Assembly (NCBI GenBank): GCA_041627895.1
Contig: JBFKQC010000046.1
Coordinates: 1 to 32,905, forward strand
Length of the DNA stretch: 32,905 bases
Reading direction: 5' to 3'
DNA from: JBFKQC01 sp041627895
GTDB lineage: Bacteria > Pseudomonadota > Alphaproteobacteria > Rhodobacterales > Rhodobacteraceae
Under the pieces are notes generated by a model. It searched no databases. It was not told the origin of the DNA and worked only from the letters and a program-made list of their open reading frames with translations. Made by a program: the position numbers and the translations under genes. This document shows, one piece after another, positions 31,830-32,905 of the stretch (position 1 is its first letter; each line of letters opens with the position of its first letter).

Positions 31830-32828
31830 CTAGCCGAGCGTCAGCACGATCTTGCCCTTCGCCTGGCGCGCCTCGATCCTGCGCAGCGCCTCGGGCGCCT
31901 GGGCCAGCGGCATCCGCTCGCTGATCCGGGGCCGGATCCTGCCGGCCTCGTAAAGCGCCATCAGATCGTCCATGTGCTCGCCATGCCGCGCCGGGTCGCG
32001 GGCCGTGAAGGCACCCCAGAACACGCCGACGATCTGGCAGTTCTTCAGAAGGGGCAGGTTCAGCGGGATCGCGGGAATGCCGGCCGGGAACCCCACCACC
32101 AGGAAGCGCCCGTTCCAGGCGATCGCGCGCAGCGCCGGCTCGGCGTAATCGCCGCCCACCGGGTCATAGATCACGTCGACGCTGCCCGGCGCGGCGGCCT
32201 TGATCCCGGCACCGAACGCCTTTTGCGCGGCGCGGTCCATCTCGCGCGGGTAGACCAGCGCGACATCGGCGCCGATCTCGCGCGCGAAGGCGGCCTTCGC
32301 CTCTGACGACACCGCGGCGATCACCCGCGCACCCATCGCGCGGCCGAGTTCCACCGCCGCGGCGCCGATCCCGCCCGCCGCGCCGAGCACCAGAAGAGTC
32401 TCGCCGGGCTGCAGAGCGCCCCGGTCCCGCAGCGCATAATACGAAGTCCCGTAGGTGAAGACGAAGCACGCCGCCTCTTCGAAGCTCATCGCGTCCGGTA
32501 TCCTGCGCACCATATGCGCCGGCACGCAGACATGGCTGGCAAAGCCGCCGAAAAGCGGCAGCCCCAGCACCCGCTCGCCCTCGGCAAAGCCCGCGACACC
32601 CTCGCCCACGGCATCGACGGTGCCGCCCACCTCGCCGCCAGGCGCGAAGGGGCGCGCGGGGCGGTACTGGTAGAGGTCGCGGATGATGATCGTATCCGGA
32701 AAATTGACCCCGGCCGCCCTGACCGCGATCCGCACTTCGCCCGGCCCGGGCTCCGGCACGGGAATTTCGGTCAACCGCAGCGTCTCGGGCCCGCCCGTCT
32801 CGTGGCTCTTCATCGCAAATGCCGCCAT
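31830..32828 (-). CDS. NADPH:quinone oxidoreductase family protein (MDR superfamily)
   Basis: The 332-residue protein is a quinone-oxidoreductase-like MDR: AAGVNFPDTIIIRDLYQ at about residue 40, PFAPGGEVGGTVDAVGEGV, and the nucleotide-binding LGAAGGIGAAAVELGRAMGA at about 148. There is no zinc-binding cysteine cluster. Such enzymes reduce quinones or enoyl compounds with NADPH. GGGAGG five bases before the ATG at 32828 fixes the start. It is convergent with the His-rich membrane protein gene. Confidence 0.9.
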   Translation of the reverse strand: MAAFAMKSHETGGPETLRLTEIPVPEPGPGEVRIAVRAAGVNFPDTIIIRDLYQYRPARPFAPGGEVGGTVDAVGEGVAGFAEGERVLGLPLFGGFASHVCVPAHMVRRIPDAMSFEEAACFVFTYGTSYYALRDRGALQPGETLLVLGAAGGIGAAAVELGRAMGARVIAAVSSEAKAAFAREIGADVALVYPREMDRAAQKAFGAGIKAAAPGSVDVIYDPVGGDYAEPALRAIAWNGRFLVVGFPAGIPAIPLNLPLLKNCQIVGVFWGAFTARDPARHGEHMDDLMALYEAGRIRPRISERMPLAQAPEALRRIEARQAKGKIVLTLG

Positions 32829-32879
32829 CGCATCCTCCCGCTTCGGCCGGGCGCCAGAAAGCCGCGTCATAGCGGCGTT

Positions 32880-32905
32880 GGCAAGCGGTTTCGAAACCGC
32901 TTGCC
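32880..32905. promoter_or_regulatory. 26-bp perfect palindrome at the window edge
   Basis: GGCAAGCGGTTTC at 32880-32892 is followed by its exact reverse complement to the last base. It lies 51 bases upstream of the quinone oxidoreductase ATG. Each half contains an AAnCGnTT core (AAGCGGTT, AACCGCTT), like LacI-family sites, but a terminator of an upstream gene is equally possible since the sequence beyond is not seen. Confidence 0.5.

Overview
The window is one contiguous piece of a GC-rich bacterial chromosome or large replicon. It looks like an alphaproteobacterium of the Rhodobacteraceae/Paracoccaceae type. The evidence is dense high-GC coding DNA, a PleD-like cyclase next to a DUF3572 gene, an MttB-family methyltransferase without pyrrolysine, MatB, and an ECF sigma/membrane regulator/periplasmic sensor trio. 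This placement is inference from gene content; no rRNA or tRNA gene was seen.

Layout. 1-2.5 kb: a methyltransferase cut by the window edge, divergent from a LysR regulator, then an XRE regulator divergent from a fatty-acid desaturase whose promoter region carries a perfect inverted repeat. 3.5-5.7 kb: a DMT-family exporter, convergent with an overlapping NUDIX/DUF983 pair; three perfect palindromes lie between them. 5.9-8.0 kb: an envelope-stress-like cluster of a His-tailed four-EF-hand exported protein, an ECF sigma factor, a one-TM putative anti-sigma and a periplasmic metal-sensor-family protein. 8.2-9.9 kb: a PleD-like diguanylate cyclase with a degenerate receiver, divergent from DUF3572. 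9.9-10.2 kb: a gene-free, repeat-rich stretch.

10.2-13.9 kb holds the standout locus: a MarR regulator and a 1063-residue cytoplasmic reductive dehalogenase. That protein carries two ferredoxin-type [4Fe-4S] motifs, an internally duplicated cobalamin-domain region and a fused flavin/NAD(P)H/[2Fe-2S] reductase, so it should need no separate electron donor protein. A HAD phosphatase, an MttB-family (corrinoid-linked) methyltransferase and a HIT protein follow. 17.0-18.9 kb: a GAF-GGDEF gene and an EAL gene in the same frame, separated only by one TAG codon; the EAL half has lost key residues. 19-23.6 kb: MetY, a DegP/HtrA protease, a DxD glycosyltransferase-like protein and a small exported protein, then an AT-rich spot with a nine-unit 8-bp tandem repeat.

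23.9-32.8 kb is rich in acyl-CoA and catabolic enzymes: a TolB-like propeller protein coupled to malonyl-CoA synthetase (MatB), an MDR-family reductase, a 2-hydroxychromene-2-carboxylate isomerase-like protein translationally coupled to a DhlA-type haloalkane dehalogenase, an acyl-CoA ligase of the DmdB-like type, a His-rich membrane protein and a quinone oxidoreductase. The window ends inside or at the edge of a 26-bp perfect palindrome.

Two unrelated dehalogenation chemistries (reductive, B12-dependent; and hydrolytic) therefore sit within about 19 kb. Together with several short repeats confined to convergent gene ends, and two c-di-GMP proteins with altered regulatory or catalytic residues, these are the main points of interest.
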